DNA of 64,000 bases from assembly GCF_014203425.1 (NCBI RefSeq), contig NZ_JACHJC010000001.1, positions 930,001-994,000 on the forward strand, read 5' to 3'. The number at the start of each line of letters is the position of its first letter. Position 1 is the first letter of the stretch. The translations under genes and the position numbers were made by a program. Shown in pieces: positions 32,556 through 41,667 of the stretch. Under the pieces are notes generated by a model, which worked only from the letters and a program-made list of their open reading frames with translations, was not told the DNA's origin and made no database searches. Origin of the DNA: Micromonospora echinospora. GTDB lineage: Bacteria; Actinomycetota; Actinomycetes; Mycobacteriales; Micromonosporaceae.

Positions 32556-32876
32556 GTGACCAGTCCGAGCAGGAATCTCGAGGTGCAGCCGGAGGCGTTG
32601 ACGGCGTTCGCCGCCGCCTCCCGGGACCGGGCCGGCCAGTTCCGTGAGCTGCACCGCCTGTTCCGCGACGGCCACGTGGCCCGGCACGCGTTCGGCGTGA
32701 TGCCGGCGTCGTTCAGCCTCGCCGCCGCCTACGAGCAGCAGTTCGAGGCGTGCCTGGAAGGGCTGGAGGACGGCGCCGAGGTGATGGCGACGATCGCCGA
32801 AGGGCTCCGCGACACGGCCGAGGCCTACACCGGCACGGACGTGGCGAACACCGACATGTTCAATCCGGGCGCCTGA
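32556..32876 (+). CDS. EspC-like/WXG100-superfamily type VII secretion target
   Basis: A 106-residue helical-hairpin protein. NLEVQPEALTAFAAASRDRA, then FGVMPASFSLAAAYEQQFEA and LRDTAEAYTGTDVANTDMF fit the ESX-1 EspC-type family: an alpha-helical pair with the typical Tyr-x-x-x-Asp-like tail (YTGTD) that signals type VII export. No classical signal peptide. GTG 32556 follows GGGGAGGG. It is the first gene of a compact cassette with a WXG100-domain protein, a YbaB-like protein and a PH-like protein. No ESX core gene lies in the window. Confidence 0.75.
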   Translation: MTSPSRNLEVQPEALTAFAAASRDRAGQFRELHRLFRDGHVARHAFGVMPASFSLAAAYEQQFEACLEGLEDGAEVMATIAEGLRDTAEAYTGTDVANTDMFNPGA

Positions 32877-32885
32877 GGGGGCGGG

Positions 32886-33812
32886 ATGAGCACCGAGGCG
32901 CTGCAGCGCAACAAGACCTACTTCGAACAGATCGTGTCGGGCACGCCCGACCCGTTCAAGCCGCTGTCCAACGCCGTGCTGTGGCCGTTCGAGCAGCTGC
33001 TGGAACTGGTCGCCGGCGAGCCGGACGACCTCATGCGGGCGGCCCAGCTCGCGCTGACCACCGGCGACGTGGTCCGGCAGATCGCGGGCGACCAGGTCGC
33101 CGACCGGGCCCGGCTGCGCGGCGGCTGGGAGGGCGACGCGGCGGACAAGTTCCACGCCTCGATGGAGTCGATCGAGGAGGCGATGGAGGAGCTGGCCAAA
33201 GGGCTGGACGGCACCAAGGAGGTGCTCGTCGACGCCGCGAACGCCGCTGTCGACGCGTTCAACCTGCTGGTCGAGCTGATCCTGGAGTTCCTGCTCTGGT
33301 TCCTGACCGAGGTCATCATCGCCGCGGTGGCGGCAGTGCTCAGCGCCGGCGTCAGCCTGGCCGCCACAGTGGTGCGGGTGCTGGCCCGTCTGGCCACCGT
33401 GGTGGGTCGCATGGTCAAGATCGTCGCCCGGTTCGCGGAGATCCTCACCAAGCTGGCCACCAAGCTGCAGAAGGTCGCCGAGCTGCTCATGCGCTACCGC
33501 AAGGTGGTGCTGGAACTCCGCGAGGCCAAGAAGGCGTACGGCGTGTTCAAGAAGGCCGGCTACACCAGGGAGGCGGTGCTGTTCAAGGCCAAACGCGCCG
33601 CCATCCTGTTCCCGGGCAAATTCGCCATCAACCAGACGTCACCGGTGAACATCCCCGGCGTCGGCGGCGCCCTGCTCGACACCGGCATGGGGTTGCACGA
33701 CATCTCCGACGGGCGCAAGGACCGCAACTACCTGGTGGACGGCACCTACCGCGAGGACCTCGGCCCGTACACCAAGGGCGTGCAGAACGTGTTCGACTCG
33801 ATCGTGAACTGA
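32886..33812 (+). CDS. WXG100-domain protein with hydrophobic middle and unknown C-terminus
   Basis: A 308-residue protein. Residues 1 to about 120 look like a WXG100 helical hairpin with GGWEGDAADKF as the WXG turn. Residues about 125-175 are strongly hydrophobic (LVELILEFLLWFLTEVIIAA), then amphipathic helices. The last 80 residues (FPGKFAINQTSPVNIPGVGG, then YLVDGTYREDLGPYTKGVQN) match no toxin fold I recognise. It may be a type VII substrate or membrane-active effector. It follows the EspC-like gene by 9 bp. Confidence 0.72.
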   Translation: MSTEALQRNKTYFEQIVSGTPDPFKPLSNAVLWPFEQLLELVAGEPDDLMRAAQLALTTGDVVRQIAGDQVADRARLRGGWEGDAADKFHASMESIEEAMEELAKGLDGTKEVLVDAANAAVDAFNLLVELILEFLLWFLTEVIIAAVAAVLSAGVSLAATVVRVLARLATVVGRMVKIVARFAEILTKLATKLQKVAELLMRYRKVVLELREAKKAYGVFKKAGYTREAVLFKAKRAAILFPGKFAINQTSPVNIPGVGGALLDTGMGLHDISDGRKDRNYLVDGTYREDLGPYTKGVQNVFDSIVN

Positions 33813-33821
33813 GAGGCAGCC

Positions 33822-34175
33822 ATGACGTTCCCGGCCCTGGACCGGATCGAGGCGCTGGCCCGCAACCTGGACGGGTGGCAGCGCGAACTCGGCGCGCGGA
33901 TGGCCGAGCTGGAGCAGAGCAACGCCACGGGCGTGAGCGACTCGGGCCTGGTCACCGTGGTGGCCGCCGCCGACGGCAAGATCCTCTCCACCGACATCAA
34001 CGCGCGGGCCATGCGGTTCGACTCCTACACGCTGGCCGAGGAGATCACCGCCGCGGCGAACCGGGCGCAGGAGGCCGCCGCCGCCCGGGTACGCGAGATC
34101 GTCGGCGAGGTGATGGGCAACGCCCCGGCGGCGGAGCGCCGTACCGACGACGGCTACGGCGACGGCCGATACTGA
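33822..34175 (+). CDS. YbaB/EbfC-family DNA-binding-like protein
   Basis: A 117-residue protein: an N-terminal coiled helix (LDRIEALARNLDGWQRELGA), a beta sheet (LVTVVAAADGKILSTDINAR) and a C-terminal helix (AEEITAAANRAQEAAAARVR). This is the YbaB fold, usually a nucleoid-associated dimer. In actinobacteria many such proteins sit beside WXG100 genes, as here, and may have a secretion-related rather than chromosomal role. It lies 9 bp after the previous gene. Confidence 0.8.
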   Translation: MTFPALDRIEALARNLDGWQRELGARMAELEQSNATGVSDSGLVTVVAAADGKILSTDINARAMRFDSYTLAEEITAAANRAQEAAAARVREIVGEVMGNAPAAERRTDDGYGDGRY

Positions 34176-34179
34176 GCCG

Positions 34180-34779
34180 ATGGACGAGACCAGATACCGC
34201 GATCCGATCGACCGGCTCGTCGAGCCGGGCGAGCGCGTGCTGGCCCACGCCAAGGCCGAGGTCGGCCAGGGGCTCGCTCCGGCGCCGCCGCCCGAGCCGG
34301 AGTCCACCGGCGAACCTGGGCGGCGGACCGTCGGCTCGGTGCTGCTGAACGTCCTCCTGCCGCTTGCCACCTGGGACCGCGGTGACCGGCTGGTCGACCT
34401 GATCGGCTGGGGGATCGCCGGCCGTGGCGAGCCCGGCTCGGCCGCCTCCCGCCTGCACCGCGCGCTCCGGCCACCACGGCCCGACCTCCAGGTCCGGGAG
34501 ACGCTGCTCGCCGTCACCGACCGGCGGCTGCTGGTCTGCCGTACCGGAGGGGTCAAGCTGCTCGCCGGGCGCGAGGCCGAGGAACGCGCGCTGGCCGAGA
34601 CGTCGGTGGCGTGGTCGGCCGCGCGCGCCGAGGTCGCCTCGGCCCGGGTCGGGTGGCACCGCCTCAACCCGAAGCGGCTGCGGATCAACTTCACCGACGG
34701 CTCCTGGCTGTCGTTCACAGTGCCGATCGCCGAGTCGGGCCGTCCGCTGCGCGAGGTCGCCGCCGCACTGTCCGCGTGA
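34180..34779 (+). CDS. PH-like-domain hypothetical protein
   Basis: A 199-residue soluble protein. The second half (RETLLAVTDRRLLVCRTGG, LAETSVAWSAARAEVASARV, LRINFTDGSWLSFTVP) has the strand pattern of a bacterial PH-like fold. The N-terminus is Pro/Glu-rich. No signal or membrane span. It closes the type VII cassette, 4 bp after the YbaB-like gene, so a shared function is plausible. Otherwise unrecognised. Confidence 0.65.
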   Translation: MDETRYRDPIDRLVEPGERVLAHAKAEVGQGLAPAPPPEPESTGEPGRRTVGSVLLNVLLPLATWDRGDRLVDLIGWGIAGRGEPGSAASRLHRALRPPRPDLQVRETLLAVTDRRLLVCRTGGVKLLAGREAEERALAETSVAWSAARAEVASARVGWHRLNPKRLRINFTDGSWLSFTVPIAESGRPLREVAAALSA

Positions 34780-34816
34780 CCGATCCCGCACGCCGGGACC
34801 GCGGCCGGCCCGCCGG

Positions 34817-36862
34817 TCAGGCGGCCAGCGGCGCGGGCAGCGGCTCGCGGTGCAGCACGGCCAGGCGGGAGACCGCCCGGGTCAGCACCACGTAGAGGCG
34901 GTGCAGCCCACGCGGCTCGGCGGCCACGATCGCGGCCGGCTCGACGACCACCACGTGGTCGTACTCCAGGCCCTTGACCAGCGTCGCCGGGACCACAGTG
35001 ACGCGCGCCGCGGCCTCGACGTCGTCGGCGGTCGCGGTCTCGACGCCCGCTTCGGCGAGCGCCGCGCGCAGCCGGTCCACCGCGTCGTCGGCGGCGATCA
35101 CACCGACCGAGCCGTCGTGCGCGAGCGCCGCCCGCACCTCGGCCACCGTCGCGGCCGTCAGGTCCTCGGCGGTACGCACGTCGAGCGCGCCGTCGTGGCG
35201 AAGCGACCGGGCCGCCGGTACGTCGACGGCGAGCGCCGGCAGCAGCCGGTTCGCGAACGCCACCACGGCGGCCGGCACCCGGAAACCCACGCTCAGCGGC
35301 ACCACTGCGGCGTCCGGCTTGCCCAGGTGGGCCAGGGACTCCCGCCAGTCGGTCGCCGCCCACGGCGCGGTGCCCTGGGCGAGGTCCCCGAGGAGCGTGA
35401 TCGAGCCGTGCTCGCTGCGCCGGGCGATGGCGCGGCACTGCATCGGGGAGAGGTCCTGCGCCTCGTCGACCACCACGTGCCCGAAGCCGGCGGGCCGTTC
35501 GAGCAGCCCGGCCACCTCGTCGACGAGCACCGCGTCGGCGGCGGTCCACCGGGTCGCCTTCGCGGTACGCGCGATCTTGCCGGAGCGGAACAGCTCCTGC
35601 TCCTCGGGCGTGAGCAGGCCGTCCGCGGCGGCGGCGAGCGCGTCGGCGTCGGTGCGCAGCCGGTGCAGCAGGCCGTCCGGGGTGAGCGCCGGCCAGACCG
35701 CGTCGAGCAGGTCGGTGACCGGCTTGATCCGGCTCATCCGGCGCAGCCAGGCGTCGCTCGGCGACTCCGCCCGGCGCGCCTCGGCCTGACGTTGCAGCAG
35801 CCCCACCACCCGCGCCCGCACCCGCTCCCGGCCGGTGGCATACGGCAGCCCTTCCGCCCGGGTCTCGGTGACCAGCCGGTGCAGCGGGTCGAGCCCGATC
35901 CGCCACCGGTACGAGCCGTCCGAGACCATGATCGGCTCGGTGGGCGTACCGATGTGGGCCTCGACGGCCCGGCGCAGGACCTCGGCCATCCGGACGTCGT
36001 GCTTGAGCGCGGCGGCGGCCGGGTCGTCGACCGCGCGGACCGGGACCCGCGTGACCAGGTCCTCCACGGTGGCCTGTTCGACCTCGACCTCGCCGAGCGC
36101 CGGCAGCACCGCCGCGATGTAGGACAGGAACGCCCGGTTCGGCCCGACGATGAGCACGCCCGAGCGGCGCAGCCGTTCCCGGTGCAGGTAGAGCAGGTAC
36201 GCGGCGCGGTGTAGCCCGACCGCCGTCTTGCCGGTGCCCGGCGCGCCCTGGACGCAGATCGAGTCGGCCAGGTCGGCCCGGACCAGTTCGTCCTGCTCCG
36301 GCTGGATGGTGGCGACGATGTCGCGCATCGGGCCGACGCGGGGGCGTTCGATCTCGGCGGTGAGGATGCGGCTGGCGGTGCCGAGTTCCTCGCCCCGGTC
36401 CAGGTGCTCGTCCTCGAAGCTGGTCAGCACGCCCGCGCTGAACCCGAACCGGCGGCGTACCGCGACACCCTGCGGGTCGCTCGCGCTGGCCCGGTAGAAC
36501 GACCGGGAGACCGGCGCCCGCCAGTCCAGCACCAGCGGCTCGCCCAGCTCGTCGGTGATGTGCCGCCGCCCGACGTGGTACTCCCGCCCGGCGTGGTCCG
36601 GGTCCACCTCCCCGAAGTCGAGGCGGCCGAAGAACAGCGGCGTGGTGGGGTCGTCGGCCAGCTCCTTGACCCGCCGGGCCATGTGCCGGCCGAGCTGCTC
36701 GGCGGTGTACGAGTCGCCGGCCACCTTGTCGCCGGTGGCGAAGAGCGCTTCGGCGCGCTCCCGCATCCGGGTCAGCGCGGCGCGGGAGGCGGTGAGGTGG
36801 GCGCGCTCGGCTGCCAGTTCGGCGTCGAGACTGGCAGTGGCGTCAACTTCGGTTGCGGGCAC
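34817..36862 (-). CDS. HelD-like superfamily 1 helicase
   Basis: A 681-residue UvrD/HelD-type ATPase. An N-terminal coiled coil (about 15-65) precedes FGRLDFGEVD and LVLDWRAPVSRSFYRA, characteristic of HelD. Walker A is GAPGTGKTAVGL, Walker B VVDEAQDLSPMQCRA, and GLEYDHVVVVEP with LYVVLTRAVSRL supplies motifs V and VI. HelD proteins pull stalled RNA polymerase off DNA; some actinobacterial members give rifamycin resistance. No rifamycin-associated upstream element was seen. The start is GTG 36862. Confidence 0.9.
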   Translation of the reverse strand: MPATEVDATASLDAELAAERAHLTASRAALTRMRERAEALFATGDKVAGDSYTAEQLGRHMARRVKELADDPTTPLFFGRLDFGEVDPDHAGREYHVGRRHITDELGEPLVLDWRAPVSRSFYRASASDPQGVAVRRRFGFSAGVLTSFEDEHLDRGEELGTASRILTAEIERPRVGPMRDIVATIQPEQDELVRADLADSICVQGAPGTGKTAVGLHRAAYLLYLHRERLRRSGVLIVGPNRAFLSYIAAVLPALGEVEVEQATVEDLVTRVPVRAVDDPAAAALKHDVRMAEVLRRAVEAHIGTPTEPIMVSDGSYRWRIGLDPLHRLVTETRAEGLPYATGRERVRARVVGLLQRQAEARRAESPSDAWLRRMSRIKPVTDLLDAVWPALTPDGLLHRLRTDADALAAAADGLLTPEEQELFRSGKIARTAKATRWTAADAVLVDEVAGLLERPAGFGHVVVDEAQDLSPMQCRAIARRSEHGSITLLGDLAQGTAPWAATDWRESLAHLGKPDAAVVPLSVGFRVPAAVVAFANRLLPALAVDVPAARSLRHDGALDVRTAEDLTAATVAEVRAALAHDGSVGVIAADDAVDRLRAALAEAGVETATADDVEAAARVTVVPATLVKGLEYDHVVVVEPAAIVAAEPRGLHRLYVVLTRAVSRLAVLHREPLPAPLAA

Positions 36863-37048
36863 TGTGAACTCCGATGGCTCAACTGAGGCTCGCTCGCGTG
36901 TCCGGGGCGGTTGGCCTGCTCCCGGCGCGGGGACGTCCGCTGCGGTGCATGCTCACCGCGGCCGTCGGGCGGCCATCCACGCTACGGCCATCCAGTCGCC
37001 GACACCACCGGATTTCGCTGCCGGGCGTGGCACTCGACCAACCGGGTG

Positions 37049-37066
37049 CTTAATAATATTCTTAAG
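37049..37066. promoter_or_regulatory. Operator-like palindrome of the toxin-antitoxin operon
   Basis: CTTAATAATATTCTTAAG is an 18-bp palindrome matching itself at 16 positions, in otherwise GC-rich DNA, 15 bp before the toxin ATG. TAATAT inside it can act as -10 box. Binding by the XRE antitoxin would block the promoter. Confidence 0.65.
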
Positions 37067-37080
37067 TCCGGGGGTGAGAA

Positions 37081-37452
37081 ATGGAGTGGGAGATCCTGAT
37101 GACCGGGCAGGTCGAGGACTTCCTCGATGAGCTCTACGCTGCGGACCGTGAGTCGCACCGCCTGGTGAACCAGGCCATCCTGGTGCTGGAACGTAACGGT
37201 CCCATCGAGGGGCGACCCCTGGTCGACAGCATCACTGCATCTCGTCTCAGTAACCTCAAGGAGCTGCGGCCTCCGTCGGCCGGGCGCACCGAGATCAGGA
37301 TTCTCTTCGTCTTCGACCCGTGGCGCTCCGCGGTTCTGCTGGTCGCCGGCGACAAGTCGGGGCAGTGGACGCGCTGGTACCGGGATGCCATTCCCGAGGC
37401 GGAGCAGCTCTACGACACCTACCTCAAGGAGCGGCAGGAGGAGATTCGATGA
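37081..37452 (+). CDS. RelE/HigB-type toxin (Gp49-like)
   Basis: A 123-residue protein of the phage-derived Gp49-like/HigB group: EILMTGQVEDFLDELYA, LVDSITASRLSNLKELRP, TEIRILFVFDPWRSAVLLVA and KSGQWTRWY. The family consists of ribosome-dependent mRNA interferases. GGGGTGAG precedes ATG 37081. The antitoxin gene overlaps its stop (ATGA). The toxin-first order is the HigBA arrangement. Confidence 0.88.
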   Translation: MEWEILMTGQVEDFLDELYAADRESHRLVNQAILVLERNGPIEGRPLVDSITASRLSNLKELRPPSAGRTEIRILFVFDPWRSAVLLVAGDKSGQWTRWYRDAIPEAEQLYDTYLKERQEEIR

Positions 37453-37769
37453 GCAGCGTCAAGCGGTGGCGTGACACCTCGCACCTGGACCGGGCGGTGG
37501 AGACCGCCGGTGGTGAGGAGGCATTCGAGGCCGCGATCGGTGGCATGCTCGACGAAGCCCGCGGCTGGCGTCTCGCGGAGCTGCGGAAGCGGCGCGAGAT
37601 GACTCAGGAGCAGGTCGCGTCGAGGATGGGTGTGTCGGTCGCGCGGGTGTCGCAGATCGAGGCGGGCAGTGTCGCCACCCAGGACGTGCTCGCGCGATAC
37701 ATCGCCGCTCTCGGCGGCACGCTCAAGCTCATCGCCGATTTCGGCGACGAGCAGCTCAAGGTCGCCTGA
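37449..37769 (+). CDS. XRE-family antitoxin
   Basis: A 106-residue protein with an N-terminal toxin-contact region and a C-terminal HTH: LRKRREMTQEQVASRMGVSV, then ARVSQIEAGSVATQDVLARY and IAALGGTLKLIADFGD. This pattern is typical of HigA-like antitoxins paired with Gp49-like toxins. It should neutralise the toxin and repress the operon at the palindrome 37049-37066. ATG 37449 overlaps the toxin stop by 4 bp. Confidence 0.88.
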   Translation: MSSVKRWRDTSHLDRAVETAGGEEAFEAAIGGMLDEARGWRLAELRKRREMTQEQVASRMGVSVARVSQIEAGSVATQDVLARYIAALGGTLKLIADFGDEQLKVA

Positions 37770-37824
37770 GCCGATGGGCTCCACCTCGCGTGTCCGGGTG
37801 TCGGCGGCGCGGGATCATTGAGGC

Positions 37825-38406
37825 ATGACCGAGGCGCGGCCCGAGCAGCGCCGGGTGACGATCAGCGACCCGCAGGTGATGCGGGCGCTGGCCCATCCGG
37901 CCCGTATGGCGATCATGGAACATCTCGGCACGCTGGAGGGCGGTGCGACGGCCACCGAGTGCGCCGAGATCGCCGGGCTGTCGCCGAGCGCGACCAGCTA
38001 CCACCTGCGTGAGCTGGCGAAGTTCGGGCTGATCCGGCAGGCGCCCGGCCGGGGTGACGCGCGGGAGCGGGTGTGGCAGGCGGTGAATCCGTCGTTCCAC
38101 GTCGAGGTGGGGCCCGATGCCGACCCGGAGGCGCGTGCGGCCGAGGCGGCCCTGGTCGAGGCGCATCTGGTCCGCGACGCGCAGCGCGTCCGGGACTGGT
38201 TGCGCAAGGCGCCGGACGAGCCGCAGGAGTGGTACGAGGCGACCTGGCTCAGCGACAGCGTGCTGCTGGTGACCGCGGAGGAGTTGACCGGGCTGAACCA
38301 GGCGATCCAGGCGCTGATGGAACCGTACCGGCGGCGGAACCGGACCGATCCACCCGCGGGGGTCCGCCCGGTGGCGGCGCAGTACCGGGCGATGCCTATC
38401 GATTGA
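37825..38406 (+). CDS. ArsR-type winged-helix regulator
   Basis: A 193-residue HTH protein: VMRALAHPARMAIMEHLGTL, ATATECAEIAGLSPSATSYH and LRELAKFGLIRQAPGRGDAR form an ArsR winged helix. The C-terminal helical half (YEATWLSDSVLLVTAEELTG) is likely for dimerisation or ligand sensing. No metal-binding Cys motif, so not a classic metal sensor. It precedes an MFS exporter by 39 bp on the same strand and probably controls it. Confidence 0.85.
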   Translation: MTEARPEQRRVTISDPQVMRALAHPARMAIMEHLGTLEGGATATECAEIAGLSPSATSYHLRELAKFGLIRQAPGRGDARERVWQAVNPSFHVEVGPDADPEARAAEAALVEAHLVRDAQRVRDWLRKAPDEPQEWYEATWLSDSVLLVTAEELTGLNQAIQALMEPYRRRNRTDPPAGVRPVAAQYRAMPID

Positions 38407-38445
38407 GGGTTGCGCCCGCCAGGTGTGAAGGATTATTTTCGAAGT

Positions 38446-39687
38446 ATGTCCTTCGCATCTGGCTCCTCGCGCTGGCCGGACGTCTGGCTCGCGGCCACCG
38501 CGCGCGGCATCTCCAGCTGCGGAAACTTCCTGGTCACCAGCGCCCTCACGCTGGCGCTCCAGTCCGCCGGAGCCGGTGGGCTCGCCGTATCCGGGCTGCT
38601 GCTCGCCGCGACGCTGCCGCTGGTCGCGCTCGCGCCGCTGACCGGTCGCCTCGCCGACCGGGTGGACAGCCGGGTGCTGCTGACCGTCGCCGGGATCGGC
38701 CAGGGCGCGACATGCCTGGCGCTCGCGTACGCCCCGGAGCCGGCGCTGGTGATCACACTGGTGGCGTTGCTGGCCACCGGCCTCGCGGTCACCCAGCCGG
38801 TGATCTCCGCGCTGGTGCCGGCCATGGTGCGGCCCGAGGACCTGCCCCGGGCCGGCGCGCTGAATCAGACCGCCGGCACGCTCGGCGCGCTCGCCGGACC
38901 GGCGCTGGCCGGGCTCCTCGTCGGTCAGTTCGGCACCCGGGTGCCGCTGCTCCTCGGCGCGCTCAGCTATCTCTCGCTGGTGGCGGCCGGGCTGCTCGTC
39001 CGTACCCGCAGGGGAGGCCGCCGGGTGACAGCCGGGACGGCCGCGGCGGTCGCGCCCCCGTGGCGGTTCCGGCGCGACCCGCTGCTCACGGTGATGGTCG
39101 GCAGCGTGGCTGCGGTGATCGGAGCGGTCGGGGCGGTGAACGTGATCGAGGTCTTCTTCATCCGGGAGACGCTCGGCAGCAGCGCCACCGTGTACGGGCT
39201 GGTCACCGGCTCGTGGACGCTCGGCGTCGTGCTCGGCGCGTGGCTGTTCGCCCGGGTCGCCCGCCGGCTCGCCGACGACGGCGCGCTGCTCGGCGCCGGG
39301 CTGGTGCTGCTCGGCGGATGCTGCCTGGCGGTGCTCGTGTCGGCCGCGGTGCCCTCGGCGTGGCTGCTCGTGCCGATCTGGCTGCTGGGCGGGGTGGGCA
39401 ACGGCGGCGACAACGTCTTCAACAACCTCCTGCTGGCCCGGCGGGTACCGGAGGCGGCCCGGGGCCGGGCGTTCGCGGTCTTCGGCGCGGCGGCACAGGG
39501 CGCCGCGATGGGCGGCTACCTGGTCGGGGGCCTGCTGCTGGAGGTGGCCGGCCCGCGCGCGCTGATCGCCGGCTGCGGCGTGGCCGGCCTGCTGGTCGTG
39601 GTGGCGCTGCTCGGTCCGGTCCGCCGGGCGGTACGCGCCGAGCGCGCCGTCGTCCCCGCCGAAGCCGTGGCGGCGGAGCCGGTCTGA
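38446..39687 (+). CDS. MFS transporter
   Basis: About 413 residues with 11-12 membrane helices. The cytoplasmic loop between helices 2 and 3 has LTGRLADRVDSR, close to the MFS G-x-x-x-D-R/K motif. A weaker equivalent (FARVARRLADDG) is in the second half. The Ala/Leu/Gly-rich profile resembles drug-efflux MFS proteins paired with ArsR-type regulators; substrate unknown. ATG 38446 is preferred; AAGGA lies 13 bp upstream, and a TTG at 38410 would add 12 residues. Confidence 0.85.
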   Translation: MSFASGSSRWPDVWLAATARGISSCGNFLVTSALTLALQSAGAGGLAVSGLLLAATLPLVALAPLTGRLADRVDSRVLLTVAGIGQGATCLALAYAPEPALVITLVALLATGLAVTQPVISALVPAMVRPEDLPRAGALNQTAGTLGALAGPALAGLLVGQFGTRVPLLLGALSYLSLVAAGLLVRTRRGGRRVTAGTAAAVAPPWRFRRDPLLTVMVGSVAAVIGAVGAVNVIEVFFIRETLGSSATVYGLVTGSWTLGVVLGAWLFARVARRLADDGALLGAGLVLLGGCCLAVLVSAAVPSAWLLVPIWLLGGVGNGGDNVFNNLLLARRVPEAARGRAFAVFGAAAQGAAMGGYLVGGLLLEVAGPRALIAGCGVAGLLVVVALLGPVRRAVRAERAVVPAEAVAAEPV

Positions 39688-39693
39688 CCGCTG

Positions 39694-40675
<982 letters not shown>

Positions 40676-40685
40676 GCCGCCCACC

Positions 40686-40711
40686 GCGCAGGCCGGTGCG
40701 CCGGCCCGCGC
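40686..40711. terminator. Bidirectional terminator hairpin
   Basis: GCGC-a-GGCCGG, loop TGCG, CCGGCC-c-GCGC: a 10-pair stem with one central mismatch between the convergent mqnA and serine hydrolase genes. Confidence 0.65.
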
Positions 40712-40731
40712 GAATCAGGTGGCGGGGCGGG

Positions 40732-41667
40732 TCAGGTCGCCGGGCGCAGCAGCGCCTTGGTGATCCGTTCGCAGGCGTCCATGCCGTACTCCCAGCCGCC
40801 CTCGACGCCGAACGGGCTGCGGACCATCACGCCCATCGTCCACGTGTCGCCGATGGCGAGGCAGTTGACGTGGTACTCCTCTTCCTTGTCCCGGTCGATC
40901 CACCCGTTCTTGATGGCGATCTTCTTCTGCTGGGCGGCCGGGAACGCCTTGCGGATGCCGAAGTCACCGGGAGCGCGTACCTGGCGCATCTCGCTGAGCA
41001 GCCACTTGGTCCACTTCAGCCCGGCCGCGCGGCCGTCGTCGATACAGAGCCCGAGCCGGGCGGTGTCCCGAGGGGACAGCTCGGTGCGGCTCCAGCCGCC
41101 GTCGGAGGCGACCGCGCTGTCGGTGAGCTTGCAGATCGAGATCAGCCGCTCGATCGAGTCGGAACCGCCCACGCTCTCGTAGAACTCCTGGGCGCGGGTG
41201 TTGTCACTGTCGCGAATGATCTTCGTGGCGTCGGCCAGCTTCGCCTCGCTCGGCGTCTTGCCGTCCTCGGCGCGCAGGCGCAGGTAGTCGGCCACCACCC
41301 AGGACTTGATCAGCGAAGCGGTCGTGCTGGTCTCGTCCATGTTCGCCGAGCCGATGATCTTTCCGGTCCGCTTGTCCAGCACGGACCAGCCGTACCAGCC
41401 CTTGATCTTCAGGCTGTCCAGGTTCTTCTCCTGAAACGGCAGCGGGGTGAGCGTCGGTGAGGGGGCGACGCGCGGCGCGTTGCGGTCGACCGGTTGCTTG
41501 GCGGACCGCTCGGCCGTCGGCTCGGGGTGCGAGTTCGCGGTGGCCTCCAGCGGCGAGCCGGGGATCACCCGCAGGGAGAGGCCGAGCAGTCCGACGAGGA
41601 CGACTGCCAGCGCGCTGAACGCCAGTGGGCGGCGATGGCTGCCGGGCCGACGCCGGACGCCGGCCAT
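40732..41667 (-). CDS. Exported serine hydrolase (beta-lactamase/PBP fold) 1
   Basis: A 311-residue protein with an N-terminal membrane or signal segment (LAFSALAVVLVGLLGLSLRV). The active-site motifs are in order: SLIK (SxxK; Ser nucleophile, Lys base), SDN, and KNG in place of KTG. It resembles class A beta-lactamase-like hydrolases without Glu166 being evident, so its substrate may be peptidoglycan or another ester/amide. ATG 41667 overlaps the stop of the upstream paralogue (TGATG). A tandem duplicate with it. Confidence 0.82.
   Translation of the reverse strand: MAGVRRRPGSHRRPLAFSALAVVLVGLLGLSLRVIPGSPLEATANSHPEPTAERSAKQPVDRNAPRVAPSPTLTPLPFQEKNLDSLKIKGWYGWSVLDKRTGKIIGSANMDETSTTASLIKSWVVADYLRLRAEDGKTPSEAKLADATKIIRDSDNTRAQEFYESVGGSDSIERLISICKLTDSAVASDGGWSRTELSPRDTARLGLCIDDGRAAGLKWTKWLLSEMRQVRAPGDFGIRKAFPAAQQKKIAIKNGWIDRDKEEEYHVNCLAIGDTWTMGVMVRSPFGVEGGWEYGMDACERITKALLRPAT

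Noticed and set aside
36863..37080. Rifamycin-associated element upstream of the HelD-like gene
   Set aside because: No matching GC-rich palindrome of the reported type found before GTG 36862.
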